The notes under the pieces: model-generated | What the model saw: the letters and a program-made list of their open reading frames with translations, nothing else | Databases searched by the model: none | Told to the model about the DNA's origin: nothing | Translations under genes and position numbers: made by a program | Shown here: in pieces, positions 17,104 through 25,914 of the stretch | Layout of the letters: every line of letters begins with the position of its first letter | Numbering within the stretch: position 1 is the first letter of the stretch | Origin: Bacteroidetes bacterium HGW-Bacteroidetes-8 | Lineage (GTDB): Bacteria > Bacteroidota > Bacteroidia > Bacteroidales > UBA932 | Direction of reading: 5' to 3' | NCBI GenBank assembly: GCA_002840895.1 | Contig: PHCZ01000004.1 | Span: forward strand, 62,001-126,000 | Length of the DNA stretch: 64,000 nucleotides

Positions 17104-19077
17104 TTAATTGTCCACAACCTCCCTTAAATGCTCATAAATCATCACCATTGCCAGGGTATCCAGTTCACAATACCGCAACAGGGCATCCTTGATTTCGTTG
17201 CGTTCAGCTTCGCTCATATCCGTATACTGCAGTTTTCCATAAGCAGTCATAGCAGCACCTCCGTCACTAATGTCTTCCATTTCAGATACCAATTCAAAAT
17301 CGTCATCCCACTCTTCAAAAAGCGAGGGTAGGGTTTTGTAAGGGTCCTGTACATTTTCACCTGCGATATTTAACCACACTTTTCCGGCATCAAAATTCAA
17401 AGAGTTCAATCCAATTTCTCCAATGGGCTTCGTATACTTTTTCTGGATATAAGCACTACTCTCAAATACTGCCGGCAGTACCTTCTTAATCGAGTTCGAC
17501 CCCTTGGTAAAGGGGTTGTAATAATAATCCTTAATAACCTTGCACAAGTCAATCATAGCCCGATCACCATTCCAGGTTCTACTGCTATTGCCTGTGGGCC
17601 TGGTGATGGATTGTGCAAAAGCGATGAGGTCATTTTTATCAGCTTCCTGTGATTCCAGAAGTTGCACCATTACCTGATTAAGCACGGTATTCTCATGATT
17701 CGAAAACATAAATATAGAACCTTCATTCTTGCCCAACGAAGCCTTCAAGGCCCTCAAAAATTCAAAATTCGGAAATTCTCCCGCATTCACATTAATATAC
17801 TGTCTGGCGTGTTCCACACGTCCATCCTCGTGGAAAATATGATGTGAAAACTGAAAGGCTACCTGCTCATAGGGCTTTTGACCGGCAAAAAAGGGTAAGG
17901 GAGCTGTTGAGGTCTCAAAGTCAATAAAATTCAAAGGATATTGCCAACTATCCAGTGCAGCTTTGAGTTCTTCTTTAAGGAGATAGGGTATAGGGTCATT
18001 GGCAATAGATTTTTCACGTTGAATCAATTGCCGCTCCACCCTCGACATACTTCCGGGTTTGGCATTAAGGTTCCCAAAATCAGATTCATCAAGTTCTTCC
18101 AGTAATAATTTTCCCTGTTCCTCTAAGCTTTTCCACGACCTAAAATCCCAAATCTCAAAGGCATTCGGCTTTTTAAATTGCACATCGGTCCAACCCATTT
18201 GTTTAGAAAAACACTCTTGAAAACCCGACTTTAAATGGGCTGTCTCTTCCTCAGTTTTAAATTCACACTGCTTACATACTGGAAACTTGAGGGGATAACC
18301 AAAATATCGGTCATTTTCATAAGTATCTGAAAGTACCTGTATGGAGGTTTCAAAATCGTATTCTTCCAGAATTCTGTGTTGCCCGGACTCAATTCCCTGC
18401 AGAGGAACAGAAACATCTACCTTGGTCAAAACAGATTGTTCTGCCGGGTAATCAAGCTTTTCAAGCTTACATTCCACACCCGTTCGGTTGTCAGCTTGCT
18501 TTGTGACTCTAAATAACTGATTTAGACCATCAATGGTAGTAGTCTTATGCTTATCGGCAAGCATTAAGAAAGGAGTCACAGTAAAATCCTCATAAGACTT
18601 CTCAATAACATACTTCTGAAAAGCAACATCAAAAAGATAATACTTCCAACCGCCGCTAAGTCCACCGCGCTTTCCTATAAACTCATACTCACAATCAGAA
18701 GAATCAAACGACTTTGCTTTGACCTCAATCAAGTTAATATTGTTACCTTTTTTTTCAAGGATATCCACCCGTATAAAGAGATTATTGTACCGAAAAGCAG
18801 CTTCAAAAATAACAACGTTCTCTCTTTTTAGTAATTCATTTGTAGCAGCAATCTTCTCCTCATAATCATAACTCCCATCAGATTTTCTATCCTCAATAAG
18901 AATGCCCCCGGGATAATGAAGCTTGGCCAATTCCTCAACCTGAAACCCACCAGACGCCAGCGCCTCCAAAAATGGATCCTCCACTTTGGTGTCGGCATAC
19001 TCCTTTTTCTTGGTATAAAACAACTTGTTAGGGCACTCCAGCCCCAGTTTGTAACGCGATTTGGTAAGGTATCTCAT
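17104..19077 (-). CDS. DUF2779 protein, nuclease/exonuclease-like
   Basis: I place the start at 19077 (MRYLTKSRYKLGLECPNKLF), 17 codons inside the longest frame, because family members open this way. The 657-residue protein has an N-terminal PD-(D/E)XK-like region (IRVDILEKKGNNINLIEVKAK) and Cys residues in LECPNK and CKQCEFK that could bind an Fe-S cluster, as in AddB/Cas4-like nucleases. Later comes an RNase H/DnaQ-like start, LNFIDFETSTAPLPF (near nt 17925), followed by the DUF2779 C-terminus. The role is unknown; nucleic-acid processing is likely. The gene is closely bracketed by an 18-bp inverted repeat. Confidence 0.8.
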   Translation of the reverse strand: MRYLTKSRYKLGLECPNKLFYTKKKEYADTKVEDPFLEALASGGFQVEELAKLHYPGGILIEDRKSDGSYDYEEKIAATNELLKRENVVIFEAAFRYNNLFIRVDILEKKGNNINLIEVKAKSFDSSDCEYEFIGKRGGLSGGWKYYLFDVAFQKYVIEKSYEDFTVTPFLMLADKHKTTTIDGLNQLFRVTKQADNRTGVECKLEKLDYPAEQSVLTKVDVSVPLQGIESGQHRILEEYDFETSIQVLSDTYENDRYFGYPLKFPVCKQCEFKTEEETAHLKSGFQECFSKQMGWTDVQFKKPNAFEIWDFRSWKSLEEQGKLLLEELDESDFGNLNAKPGSMSRVERQLIQREKSIANDPIPYLLKEELKAALDSWQYPLNFIDFETSTAPLPFFAGQKPYEQVAFQFSHHIFHEDGRVEHARQYINVNAGEFPNFEFLRALKASLGKNEGSIFMFSNHENTVLNQVMVQLLESQEADKNDLIAFAQSITRPTGNSSRTWNGDRAMIDLCKVIKDYYYNPFTKGSNSIKKVLPAVFESSAYIQKKYTKPIGEIGLNSLNFDAGKVWLNIAGENVQDPYKTLPSLFEEWDDDFELVSEMEDISDGGAAMTAYGKLQYTDMSEAERNEIKDALLRYCELDTLAMVMIYEHLREVVDN

Positions 19078-19207
19078 TGGAAATAATTTTATCAATACTC
19101 CAAACAACCGGAGATTGTTAGTAGCCAAAATGATTTTAATCAGGGGAGTGTTTTTTTTAAACTAATAAAATCAATTCTTACGAAGATATAACTATTCTAA
19201 AAATTAG

Positions 19208-19225
19208 AAATGCGGAATTCCTCAT
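19208..19225. repeat. 18-bp inverted repeat, right arm
   Basis: AAATGCGGAATTCCTCAT, the perfect reverse complement of 17060-17077. It lies 131 bp upstream of the DUF2779 start codon. With the left arm it delimits a 2166-bp cassette. Confidence 0.75.
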
Positions 19226-19303
19226 TTTACCTTAACTTAGTTATAAATACTATATAAATTACTATACTCATACTACCTGTTAAAAGATTAAAAATAAATT
19301 ATA

Positions 19304-20056
19304 ATGGCAACATTAAAATACCACCCACTGGTCCAGAAAACAAAGGTTGAATTAGAGAAACTGGATAAAATAAAAGATATCAGACGGAAAGAGGAGCGTA
19401 ATGATAAAATTGAAATTTTACCCATTTCTGTAGAACCAAAACTAAGGTCAAGAGCATTAAAGTTTATGGATACTTTGATTAAGAAACTTGAAGAAAACAA
19501 CCATAGCATCAAATTTGAATATGATCGGTGTCACATTGAAATGTATGGCCAATTAACCGAAATTTATTTAAGACAAAAATTTTATAGAAAACGTAAAAGA
19601 GACAGTTCAGGATATGAATATGAAGAGCTTGAAAAAAGTAATAAACTTGAATTTCTAATAGGCTATGTATATCACAAAAGCTGGATTGATAAAAAAACGA
19701 AAAGTCTGGAAGACTACCTCCCGGCAATTTATGACCACATAGAAAAAGACAGTAAATTCTGGGATGACCATTTTAAAGAAAAAAAAATAAAAGAAGAACA
19801 AAGAGAGGCCCAAAAAAAGATAGAGGAAGAAATTGCCAGGCAAAAAGCCCTCGAGGAAGAAAAGTTGCAAAAATTAATAACAGATTCCGATAACTACCAT
19901 AAAGCAATAAACATCCGAAACTATCTGGCGGCACTTAAAACTAAAATTCAGCACTCCAAAAATGATGAGGTCGGTGAAATTCAAAACTATTTACAATGGG
20001 CCCATAAAAAAGCAAATGAAATAGACCCTCTTTTCAACTTTCCCAAAAATATATAA
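19304..20056 (+). CDS. Charged coiled-coil protein of unknown function
   Basis: A 250-residue protein, very rich in K and E. Residues 160-195 form an unbroken charged helix. The C-terminal part (NYHKAINIRNYLAALK, then YLQWAHKKANEIDPLF) resembles the tail of Bacteroidota island proteins with a KADWIDP-like ending, but I cannot name a family. It stands alone, divergent from the DUF2779 gene. Confidence 0.55.
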   Translation: MATLKYHPLVQKTKVELEKLDKIKDIRRKEERNDKIEILPISVEPKLRSRALKFMDTLIKKLEENNHSIKFEYDRCHIEMYGQLTEIYLRQKFYRKRKRDSSGYEYEELEKSNKLEFLIGYVYHKSWIDKKTKSLEDYLPAIYDHIEKDSKFWDDHFKEKKIKEEQREAQKKIEEEIARQKALEEEKLQKLITDSDNYHKAINIRNYLAALKTKIQHSKNDEVGEIQNYLQWAHKKANEIDPLFNFPKNI

Positions 20057-20086
20057 CAATTTGTCATCTCAACTCCCTGAACTTAT

Positions 20087-20115
20087 GATCTTCGAGGTTT
20101 GCAACCTCGAAGATC
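20087..20115. terminator. Perfect 13-bp hairpin downstream of the coiled-coil gene
   Basis: GATCTTCGAGGTT (20087-20099) pairs exactly with 20103-20115 around a TGC loop, 30 bp after the preceding stop. No T-run follows. It could act as a terminator or belong to a palindromic dispersed element that starts near 20058. Confidence 0.45.
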
Positions 20116-20180
20116 CAATAGTCTCCTTTACACTGCCAATCCTAACCAAACATGTTCAATGGTTTTCCCAACATTCAATT

Positions 20181-20393
20181 AGCTATTTCGGCCTCATTGT
20201 GCCAGTCATGCCGGTTCAATTTGTGCCACAAAGTAATCGACCTCCAAAGCATCCATTTTGCATTACGTTTTTCCAGTCCCTTCAGTCTCTACAATATTAG
20301 CTATTTTAATAACATATAGAGTTGGTCAGTATCCGCCGGAATGTCAACTACTTTAAAATTGGCATTAGGGAGGGGGTTAAATCCGCTAGAATT
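20181..20393. repeat. Dispersed IS21-end-like repeat, copy 3
   Basis: Third member of the family at 6171-6385 and 10959-11169. It shows AGCTATTTCGGCC, GTGCCAGTCA, CCGGTTCAATTTGTGCCACA, GGTCAGTATCCGCCGGAATG and the GGGAGGGGG block in the same order. It lies directly downstream of the 203-residue protein gene, whose TGA stop (20403-20405) begins just past it. Confidence 0.62.
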
Positions 20394-20402
20394 ATTTTTC
20401 GG

Positions 20403-21014
20403 TCAATTTAAAATTGTTGTTATAAACCATAGTATTATTCCACCAATAATAGTTACAAAAAGTCCAATGAGTATATCTTTAAAAATTTGTGTAGTCGTTT
20501 TAGGTAGTTTGGTTACCGAGTTTTCCGTTTGTCGAGGCGATGATTGAATTTGTTTACCTGTGACCTTACTTTCATTATAAATGATAGTACCAGTAAAATT
20601 ATTTGTTCTAACGTTCATGTCTGACTTATCAATTTGCTCTTCATTGTCGAGCAAAAGAACAACTTCGTTTTTTAAAGATTTCAATAAACTCTTAAGGTCA
20701 AAAAGTCCATTTAGCCAGGCTCTTTTTATGTGTTCTCGATCATTCGTTATGATTTTGAAATCTCCAATTTTAGTATCAAAGTCAATTTTGTTCCACCCGT
20801 ACATATGGTCTTGTCGACCAGGAAATTTTACATTGATAAATGCTGCAACTTCTTTAAGTATGTCGTCAAGTTTTTCGTAAGTGTCAAGGAGTAGAATTTT
20901 GTCAGTTTCTGATAACATATACCCATCGTCAGCTGCTCTTAAATGCAAAATTTCTGGCAAGTTATTAGTTCTGGTGATTAAGTCGTCAATTATTTTTAGG
21001 TCTCTGGTTGTCAT
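20403..21014 (-). CDS. Tail-anchored protein of unknown function
   Basis: A 203-residue protein. The N-terminal 125 residues are soluble and mainly helical. A serine/threonine-rich linker follows, then one C-terminal hydrophobic helix (about 181-200, DILIGLFVTIIGGIILWFITT). No family recognised. It lies 38 bp downstream of the ImmA/IrrE gene on the same strand and could be the final gene of that operon. Confidence 0.5.
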   Translation of the reverse strand: MTTRDLKIIDDLITRTNNLPEILHLRAADDGYMLSETDKILLLDTYEKLDDILKEVAAFINVKFPGRQDHMYGWNKIDFDTKIGDFKIITNDREHIKRAWLNGLFDLKSLLKSLKNEVVLLLDNEEQIDKSDMNVRTNNFTGTIIYNESKVTGKQIQSSPRQTENSVTKLPKTTTQIFKDILIGLFVTIIGGIILWFITTILN

Positions 21015-21052
21015 TCTTTAACTTCATTAAAACGCTTCTTGTTTATCAATAC

Positions 21053-21841
21053 TTACTCTTCCCAAATAATACTAAGAGCCTTCCCCTTGAATGTAATACA
21101 ATGTTCAAAAAATTTTCTATGAATGTCTTCTTCCTTAACATACTTGAAAATATCCACCGCCCAAATTTCTTCTTTTTTAAACTGGCTGTCGGTAATATCT
21201 CTAAAATATTCTCCCATCACTGTATTAGGTGCTACCTTATTTTCGTATAACAAATATTGAAAAGGAAATTCTTCACTACTATATTTCCAACATATATTAC
21301 CATTTTCCCCGTATAGAATCATTATATCGTGATTCCCAATATCAGCAAATCTAAACGCACAAGCAGTTCTGCTAACGTTGTACTCATCTTTCAAAAAATC
21401 AATTAATTCTATACTGAACTTTTTGCGATAAAAGTCTTTTGAGAACCTCTCTTGGGGCATCAATAAACAAGATGCAAATAAATCTGCTTCTCGCTCGATC
21501 TGATTAAACTGCTTTTGGTTTGTTTTTGATGGATGCGGCTTCAACAATCCCTTTTTCAACCCTATTCTATGTGAGTCTATATAATAGTGCCCAAGCTCGT
21601 GAGCCAGTGTAAATCGTCCTCTTGGAGTACTAGGTCTATTTCCTAAGTCTGTGTTTATATGAATATTGAACTTCCCATTGTCATAAAAAGTCATTCCATC
21701 AAAAGTGTTCTTCCCATAACTATCGTAATATACAGACAACTCTTCATCCTCTAATATCTTATCAAGTGGTGTTATCTTCTCTGGATACTCCAATGCAATA
21801 CTTTCTGCAAGTTCCTTTATATTTGGTCTATTACGAATCAC
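21053..21841 (-). CDS. ImmA/IrrE-type metallopeptidase
   Basis: A 262-residue protein. The zinc protease motif HELGH (residues 81-85) is followed by EREAD (116-120) and FASCLLMPQERF, the ImmA/IrrE pattern. Such enzymes cleave repressors or anti-sigma-like proteins to switch on stress, mobile-element or defence genes. Its start overlaps the 113-residue gene by 11 bp, which itself overlaps the sigma-factor gene. The likely substrate is therefore a product of this operon or of a neighbour. Confidence 0.87.
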   Translation of the reverse strand: MIRNRPNIKELAESIALEYPEKITPLDKILEDEELSVYYDSYGKNTFDGMTFYDNGKFNIHINTDLGNRPSTPRGRFTLAHELGHYYIDSHRIGLKKGLLKPHPSKTNQKQFNQIEREADLFASCLLMPQERFSKDFYRKKFSIELIDFLKDEYNVSRTACAFRFADIGNHDIMILYGENGNICWKYSSEEFPFQYLLYENKVAPNTVMGEYFRDITDSQFKKEEIWAVDIFKYVKEEDIHRKFFEHCITFKGKALSIIWEE

Positions 21842-22172
21842 TAGAATCTTGGCTGTGTTTTTTTATCATTTTATCAATGATATGCTGTGGTATTTCTTTT
21901 TTTCCTTTTCTTGCGACCATTCTTAGGCTTTCTATTTCATCATCAACATCATTCTCGAAAATTGTAATAACCTTTGGTTCTCTGTGGAATGTATTATTAA
22001 TTATAGCAATGGGATCAATTGATTTATCATCCAATTTATAGTCATAATCATCAAATAACTTATTGAACCTATCAAGTTCCAGTTCATTACTTGGAAATAG
22101 AAATCCTGTAGAACTTAACCAACTGTCCAAGTGTTCTACTTCAAATAACCCTATTTTTTTAGACTTTCCCAT
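21831..22172 (-). CDS. Small protein between sigma factor and ImmA-type protease
   Basis: A 113-residue acidic protein with no family I can name. It overlaps the sigma-factor gene by 14 bp upstream and the protease gene by 11 bp downstream, so the three are translated together. By position it is a candidate anti-sigma factor and protease substrate. Its C-terminal third is basic and helical. Confidence 0.6.
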   Translation of the reverse strand: MGKSKKIGLFEVEHLDSWLSSTGFLFPSNELELDRFNKLFDDYDYKLDDKSIDPIAIINNTFHREPKVITIFENDVDDEIESLRMVARKGKKEIPQHIIDKMIKKHSQDSSDS

Positions 22173-22842
22173 TGGTAATGTTTAAATAGTTATGAACGTG
22201 TCTGTTAGCATCTCCATAATATGTGTTCACGGATTTTTGGGTTAGTGAAAGTTTTTCTCTTAATAGTTTGGTAATTGTTCTGGGTACTTTTTTACCCTCT
22301 TTTTGGTAGGCTCGGTATGTAAAATATATGATTCGATGTTTCTCTGTCAATTGTGCAAGAGCATTCTCGATGGTTTTCAATTTGGCGACTATCTCTCTTT
22401 TGGCCTCAATATTTTCAATATTCAGAGTATCAACCAATTCTTCTGCATCATTTACTAAACTTAAATCTTCCTCCTCTGTTGGTTCTGCGCAATTGTTCTG
22501 TTTGCCATATTTAATTATTTGGGTGTATAGAATTCGATACATCCAAATAAGTATCCCTTTGTCCAAATCTTTGGCCTTAGACTTCTCTTTATCAAAAGTA
22601 GGATACTTCCATACTCTAGCAAAAGTACAGTTTGCTATTTCCAAAGCAACCACCTCACTATATCTATATTTATTACAATATATCTCAGACTTCTGTTTTA
22701 TATCCTTACCAAAACGATAACAGAATTGCACAAAAGCCAATTGGGCTTCAGCAGGAAATTCTTCTTTAAAAGAAATATACTCTAGCAGTTCAACGCTAGG
22801 CATTTTCTCAAAATCTATGTTTTGATTCGTATCTGTATTCAT
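22159..22842 (-). CDS. Sigma-70 family RNA polymerase sigma factor
   Basis: A 227-residue protein. The region-2-like part runs through CNKYRYSEVVALEIANCTFARVWKYPTF with GILIWMYRILYTQIIKYGK. Region 4 is at about 165-220: ALAQLTEKHRIIYFTYRAYQ, then an HTH ending in TQKSVNTYYGDANRHVHNYL. This matches the two-domain (ECF-type) layout. An 8-bp inverted repeat lies directly upstream of the start (22844-22879). Probably the regulator of the operon it heads. Confidence 0.72.
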   Translation of the reverse strand: MNTDTNQNIDFEKMPSVELLEYISFKEEFPAEAQLAFVQFCYRFGKDIKQKSEIYCNKYRYSEVVALEIANCTFARVWKYPTFDKEKSKAKDLDKGILIWMYRILYTQIIKYGKQNNCAEPTEEEDLSLVNDAEELVDTLNIENIEAKREIVAKLKTIENALAQLTEKHRIIYFTYRAYQKEGKKVPRTITKLLREKLSLTQKSVNTYYGDANRHVHNYLNITNGKV

Positions 22843-22843
22843 C

Positions 22844-22879
22844 TATATACCAAAACGGATATATCTATTAAGGTATATA
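22844..22879 (-). promoter_or_regulatory. Inverted-repeat operator candidate before the sigma-factor gene
   Basis: TATATACC (22844-22851) and GGTATATA (22872-22879) are exact inverted repeats 20 bp apart. The left arm begins two bases from the sigma-factor ATG. Two half-sites two helical turns apart suit a dimeric regulator. Confidence 0.45.
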
Positions 22880-22986
22880 AGTGAACGGCACTCATAAAAC
22901 CTAAATTTAACTAATATAATGTTAGTAAATAATTAATGGGGAGATTCAAATATAAGGAAAATTATAACCAATTTAAAATTAGAACC

Positions 22987-23112
22987 ATGGCAAAGGATTC
23001 ATCTGGCAAAAAATTCAACAGAATACCAGAACACAAAAGAAATGTAGGTGGTAAAATAATTACCGTTAAAGAACACATTAGAAGCAACAGAAAAGACAGC
23101 AAAGGGAAATAA
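22987..23112 (+). CDS. 41-residue basic protein
   Basis: ATG at 22987 and TAA at 23110-23112 give MAKDSSGKKFNRIPEHKRN and a further 22 residues rich in K, R, H and G. The pattern (MAK, GKK, basic, H-x-RSN) is shared with the 33-residue product at 27573-27674 in the transposon, so the frame is probably real. Function unknown. It lies 226 bp before the CBASS operon. Confidence 0.5.
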   Translation: MAKDSSGKKFNRIPEHKRNVGGKIITVKEHIRSNRKDSKGK

Positions 23113-23338
23113 AGAGCGATTTTCTGGGTTCAAAATAAAAGAATGTTCACAAACTGTGAGCCTCAAAAAAATATTATTGGAAAAAACATAAATCCAATAA
23201 AAATAAGGTTGTATGGTTGCTATAACATTAGATAGTAGCCTTTTAAAGGTATTAGAAAAGAATAAGCTATCACATTAAGTTGTGTTCACTAAAGTTTTCT
23301 ATCTGGTATTGGAATATGATTAAAAAAAAATAAAAAAT

Positions 23339-24085
23339 ATGTTGGAATTTTTACTAAAAATAATTTTTGCTAGATCTGTAGCTAAACTATGGGAAAATAA
23401 AGACTTACTAGATCTTTACCTAAAAACACTTTTCGGTAAATATCGAAATAAAGAGATTAGATTTTCGATTAGTTATCTTTTTAAAATCCAAATACCAGGT
23501 ACTGATAAATATTTACTTGTGTTGAACAGAAGAATAGAAAATCAATTACAGCCGGTGGGCGGTGTTTATAAGCGCTATGGTGACGACAAACTCTTTAATG
23601 AATGGGGGTATTCACCTGACAATAAACACAATGGATTAGATGTGGATTCAGAGAGTGATGGTGATTTAAGATTTAAAGTTATTGGGAAAAATGTCGTCAA
23701 AGTCATTAAATGGTTTGACGAAGGAAAAGAAAGAGAGGTTAGTGCTGATAGAGAATTTAATGAAGAACTCATTAATACTTCTATTATGAATGCCCACGTA
23801 TTTAGGCAAATAAAATATAAGCATATTAGACGATTTTCAAAACACTTAAAATGGAGTGAGTTCTTTAGTTGTTATGAAGTTCTTGTTTTTGATGTCTTCG
23901 AGCTACTTCCAAATGAAGAACAAAAAGAAGCGCTTAAAACTTTGAGCCAAAATAAAAACAATCTGAAAAATGGTTATGCTATTGTCAGTTCTGATGATAT
24001 CAGACAGTTACGATTTATGGAAAACGGTAAACAAATTGCTCGTATTGGAGCGCAAACTAAATTATTAATCAACCAAAAATTTTAA
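23339..24085 (+). CDS. CBASS-associated NUDIX-domain protein (Cap16-NUDIX-like)
   Basis: A 248-residue protein matching the SMODS-associated NUDIX family: LFKIQIPGTDKYLLVLNRR, LQPVGGVYKRYGD, and the NUDIX-type REFNEELI box. Cap16 effectors usually carry two transmembrane helices before this domain; no convincing membrane helix is seen here. The CD-NTase gene starts 4 bp after the stop, so it is the first gene of the CBASS operon. It may bind or hydrolyse the cyclic-nucleotide signal; whether it is the sole effector is unclear. Confidence 0.72.
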   Translation: MLEFLLKIIFARSVAKLWENKDLLDLYLKTLFGKYRNKEIRFSISYLFKIQIPGTDKYLLVLNRRIENQLQPVGGVYKRYGDDKLFNEWGYSPDNKHNGLDVDSESDGDLRFKVIGKNVVKVIKWFDEGKEREVSADREFNEELINTSIMNAHVFRQIKYKHIRRFSKHLKWSEFFSCYEVLVFDVFELLPNEEQKEALKTLSQNKNNLKNGYAIVSSDDIRQLRFMENGKQIARIGAQTKLLINQKF

Positions 24086-24089
24086 AAAA

Positions 24090-24929
24090 ATGATAGACTT
24101 ATTTAATAATTACAGACTACAACGGGAAGAACTATTAGCACGAATAGCGCAAGAACTTCAGTTAGACAAAACAAGGATTGAAAGAATGGAAAGAGCATAT
24201 CATTCAGTAGCAGAAGTATTAAAAAAAGATGATGATTTCTTCAATGATTTAGAAATTGAAATTTACGCTCAAGGTTCAAAAAGGATTGGTACCACAGTAA
24301 AACCCATAAATGATGAAGATTTTGATTTAGACACTGTTCTTCATATATACGATCTATATTATAATCATTCGCCGGAGATAATCTATAATGCCTTGAGAAA
24401 AGCTTTAGAAAAGAATCCTTATTATAAATCAATAATGGAAAGAAAGGCCAGATGTGTTAGACTTAATTTTAAAAGCGATTTTCACATGGACATATTGCCG
24501 GCTTGTATGCCCACTAGTTTTGATAAAGAAAAAATCAAAATTCCTGAAAGAGGACTGAAAAATTGGTCTACTGCAAACCCAAAAGGCTTTGCAGGCTGGT
24601 TTCTTACAATAGCTAATTCATTTGACACTTCCTTGTTAAAAATGCACTCTAGGGAGTTATTAGAAGCTAAAGTTGAATCAGAACCATTGCCTGATGAACT
24701 CTACTTGAAAACCCCTCTTCAAAGAGCAGTACAGCTCATAAAACGATATAGGGACATTTACTTTGAAAATAAAGATTATCGGGTTTCAAGTATTGTTATT
24801 ACTACACTTGTAGCAGAACTCTATAATGGCGAGGGTTCAATTTTTGATGCCATTGATAATATTACTCAAAAAATAAAAGATAGTTATACAGTCTCTATTA
24901 AAGCAGGCAAAAGATTTAAAGTTTGGTAA
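24090..24929 (+). pseudogene. CD-NTase (CBASS signal synthase), N-terminal part, interrupted by transposon
   Basis: The frame encodes 279 residues of a CD-NTase/SMODS enzyme: QGSKRIGTTV (GS at 62-63), DEDFDLDTV with the catalytic Asp pair, and DFHMDILPACMP with the third acidic residue. It runs into an IS1595-type element at 24925 and ends at a TAA in the element's inverted repeat. The missing C-terminal helices are encoded at 28743-29080. Joining 24924 to 28743 gives FKVFNPVNPDEDF in frame. The truncated protein keeps the active site but lacks a normal C-terminal part, so loss of function is likely but not certain. Confidence 0.88.
24917..24924. repeat. 8-bp target-site duplication, left copy
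   Basis: TAAAGTTT, identical to 28735-28742. This is the expected 8-bp duplication for IS1595-family insertion. Confidence 0.9.
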
Positions 24930-24991
24930 TGATATAGTATTTAGACCCAATTAAATAAATATTTTACTGAAGGGTTGAACGTCGATTTTTT

Positions 24992-25195
24992 TCAGTCCTT
25001 TTTTTCTTTCTTCAAATATCTTCTCACATAAGACGGCATAGTCCAAATTATTGCTAATATAGATATACCACCCGAAACAATTCCCGCCCAAAAAGTAACA
25101 CAAAGGTCGTAGTATTCTCCAAAACCAATAGAAAGTATTGAAATTAAATAAATACCAACAGGTACATTGATTTTTGGGATTTGAAAACTACTCAT
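24992..25195 (-). CDS. 67-residue two-helix membrane protein (transposon passenger)
   Basis: Two hydrophobic segments (about residues 11-25 and 32-53) with a basic C-terminus (RRYLKKEKKD). It overlaps the preceding lysine-rich ORF by 8 bp and is the last gene of the passenger operon, ending about 43 bp from the left inverted repeat. No family recognised. Confidence 0.55.
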   Translation of the reverse strand: MSSFQIPKINVPVGIYLISILSIGFGEYYDLCVTFWAGIVSGGISILAIIWTMPSYVRRYLKKEKKD

Positions 25196-25316
25196 CCTTT
25201 TTCTTTTTGGATTTATCCTTCTTTTCCTTCTTTTCTAGTTCCTCAACCTCTTTAGGGTCGGTTTGAAGGAAACGGCGCATAGTTTCGTCTAAACTTTCTT
25301 CTTTTTTCTTGCTCAC
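25188..25316 (-). CDS. 42-residue lysine/glutamate-rich protein (transposon passenger)
   Basis: The GTG start at 25314-25316 overlaps the TGA of the upstream gene (GTGA). The product opens MSKKKEESLDETMRRFLQTD and ends in a lysine run before TAG at 25188. It overlaps the 67-residue gene. The interlocked starts and stops support translation, though composition alone is weak evidence. Confidence 0.45.
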   Translation of the reverse strand: MSKKKEESLDETMRRFLQTDPKEVEELEKKEKKDKSKKKKDE

Positions 25317-25912
25317 AGATTAAATTCTTTAGGAAACATTTTTAATTGAACATTAAGGTCGTATTTAGCAGTATATTTCAATTCAAACTCATACCAAGTT
25401 TTACATTCTTTCATTACTGCAATAGCTTGGTTAATGAAGTTTTCCATAAGCAATAAACCTTCATCGTTTAAAAACTGAAATAATTTATATTTTTTCACAT
25501 GACCGTAAAGAACAGGATTCTCTATTTTCAATAAAGTAGGAAGCACATCTTTATCAAATCGGGCATAAATGAACTGCTTTATCCAAAGGGCGCACACCGG
25601 TGGCTTATTAAAGTCATTCGGATTTATATCATGCCATTGGTTCAACTTGTACATAAGAGAGAAAAAGGGCTTTCTATTTGGGAACATAGGAGCATATTTA
25701 CCTACTATATTACTTATAACATCCTTTTCTTGTTTTAGCGTTGTTACCCTGCCGTCTCTAAGGTAGATTTTTTCTAACTCTATGTCAACATTTTTTTCAG
25801 GGACTAATGCTTCTGTTCTTAGAAATAATTCCTGTTGCTCCTGTTTATCATGAATTATTTTTAATTCGTCCTTAATGAAGCCTTTCTTTTGTTCTTTCTT
25901 TTCCTTTGCCAT
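25313..25912 (-). CDS. P63C-domain-like protein (transposon passenger)
   Basis: A 199-residue protein. The second half fits the P63C domain pattern: YAPMFPNRKPFFSLMYKLNQW, IYARFDKDVLPTLLKIENP, KYKLFQFLNDEGLLLMENFINQAIAVMKECKTWYEF. The N-terminus is lysine-rich. P63C proteins occur in phages and mobile elements; the function is unknown. The gene follows the protease gene by 2 bp. Confidence 0.6.
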   Translation of the reverse strand: MAKEKKEQKKGFIKDELKIIHDKQEQQELFLRTEALVPEKNVDIELEKIYLRDGRVTTLKQEKDVISNIVGKYAPMFPNRKPFFSLMYKLNQWHDINPNDFNKPPVCALWIKQFIYARFDKDVLPTLLKIENPVLYGHVKKYKLFQFLNDEGLLLMENFINQAIAVMKECKTWYEFELKYTAKYDLNVQLKMFPKEFNL

Positions 25913-25914
25913 AA

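Noticed and set aside
20403-21014. 203-residue protein as CBASS membrane effector
   Set aside because: It is on the other strand, 2.3 kb from the CBASS operon, and associated with the ImmA operon.
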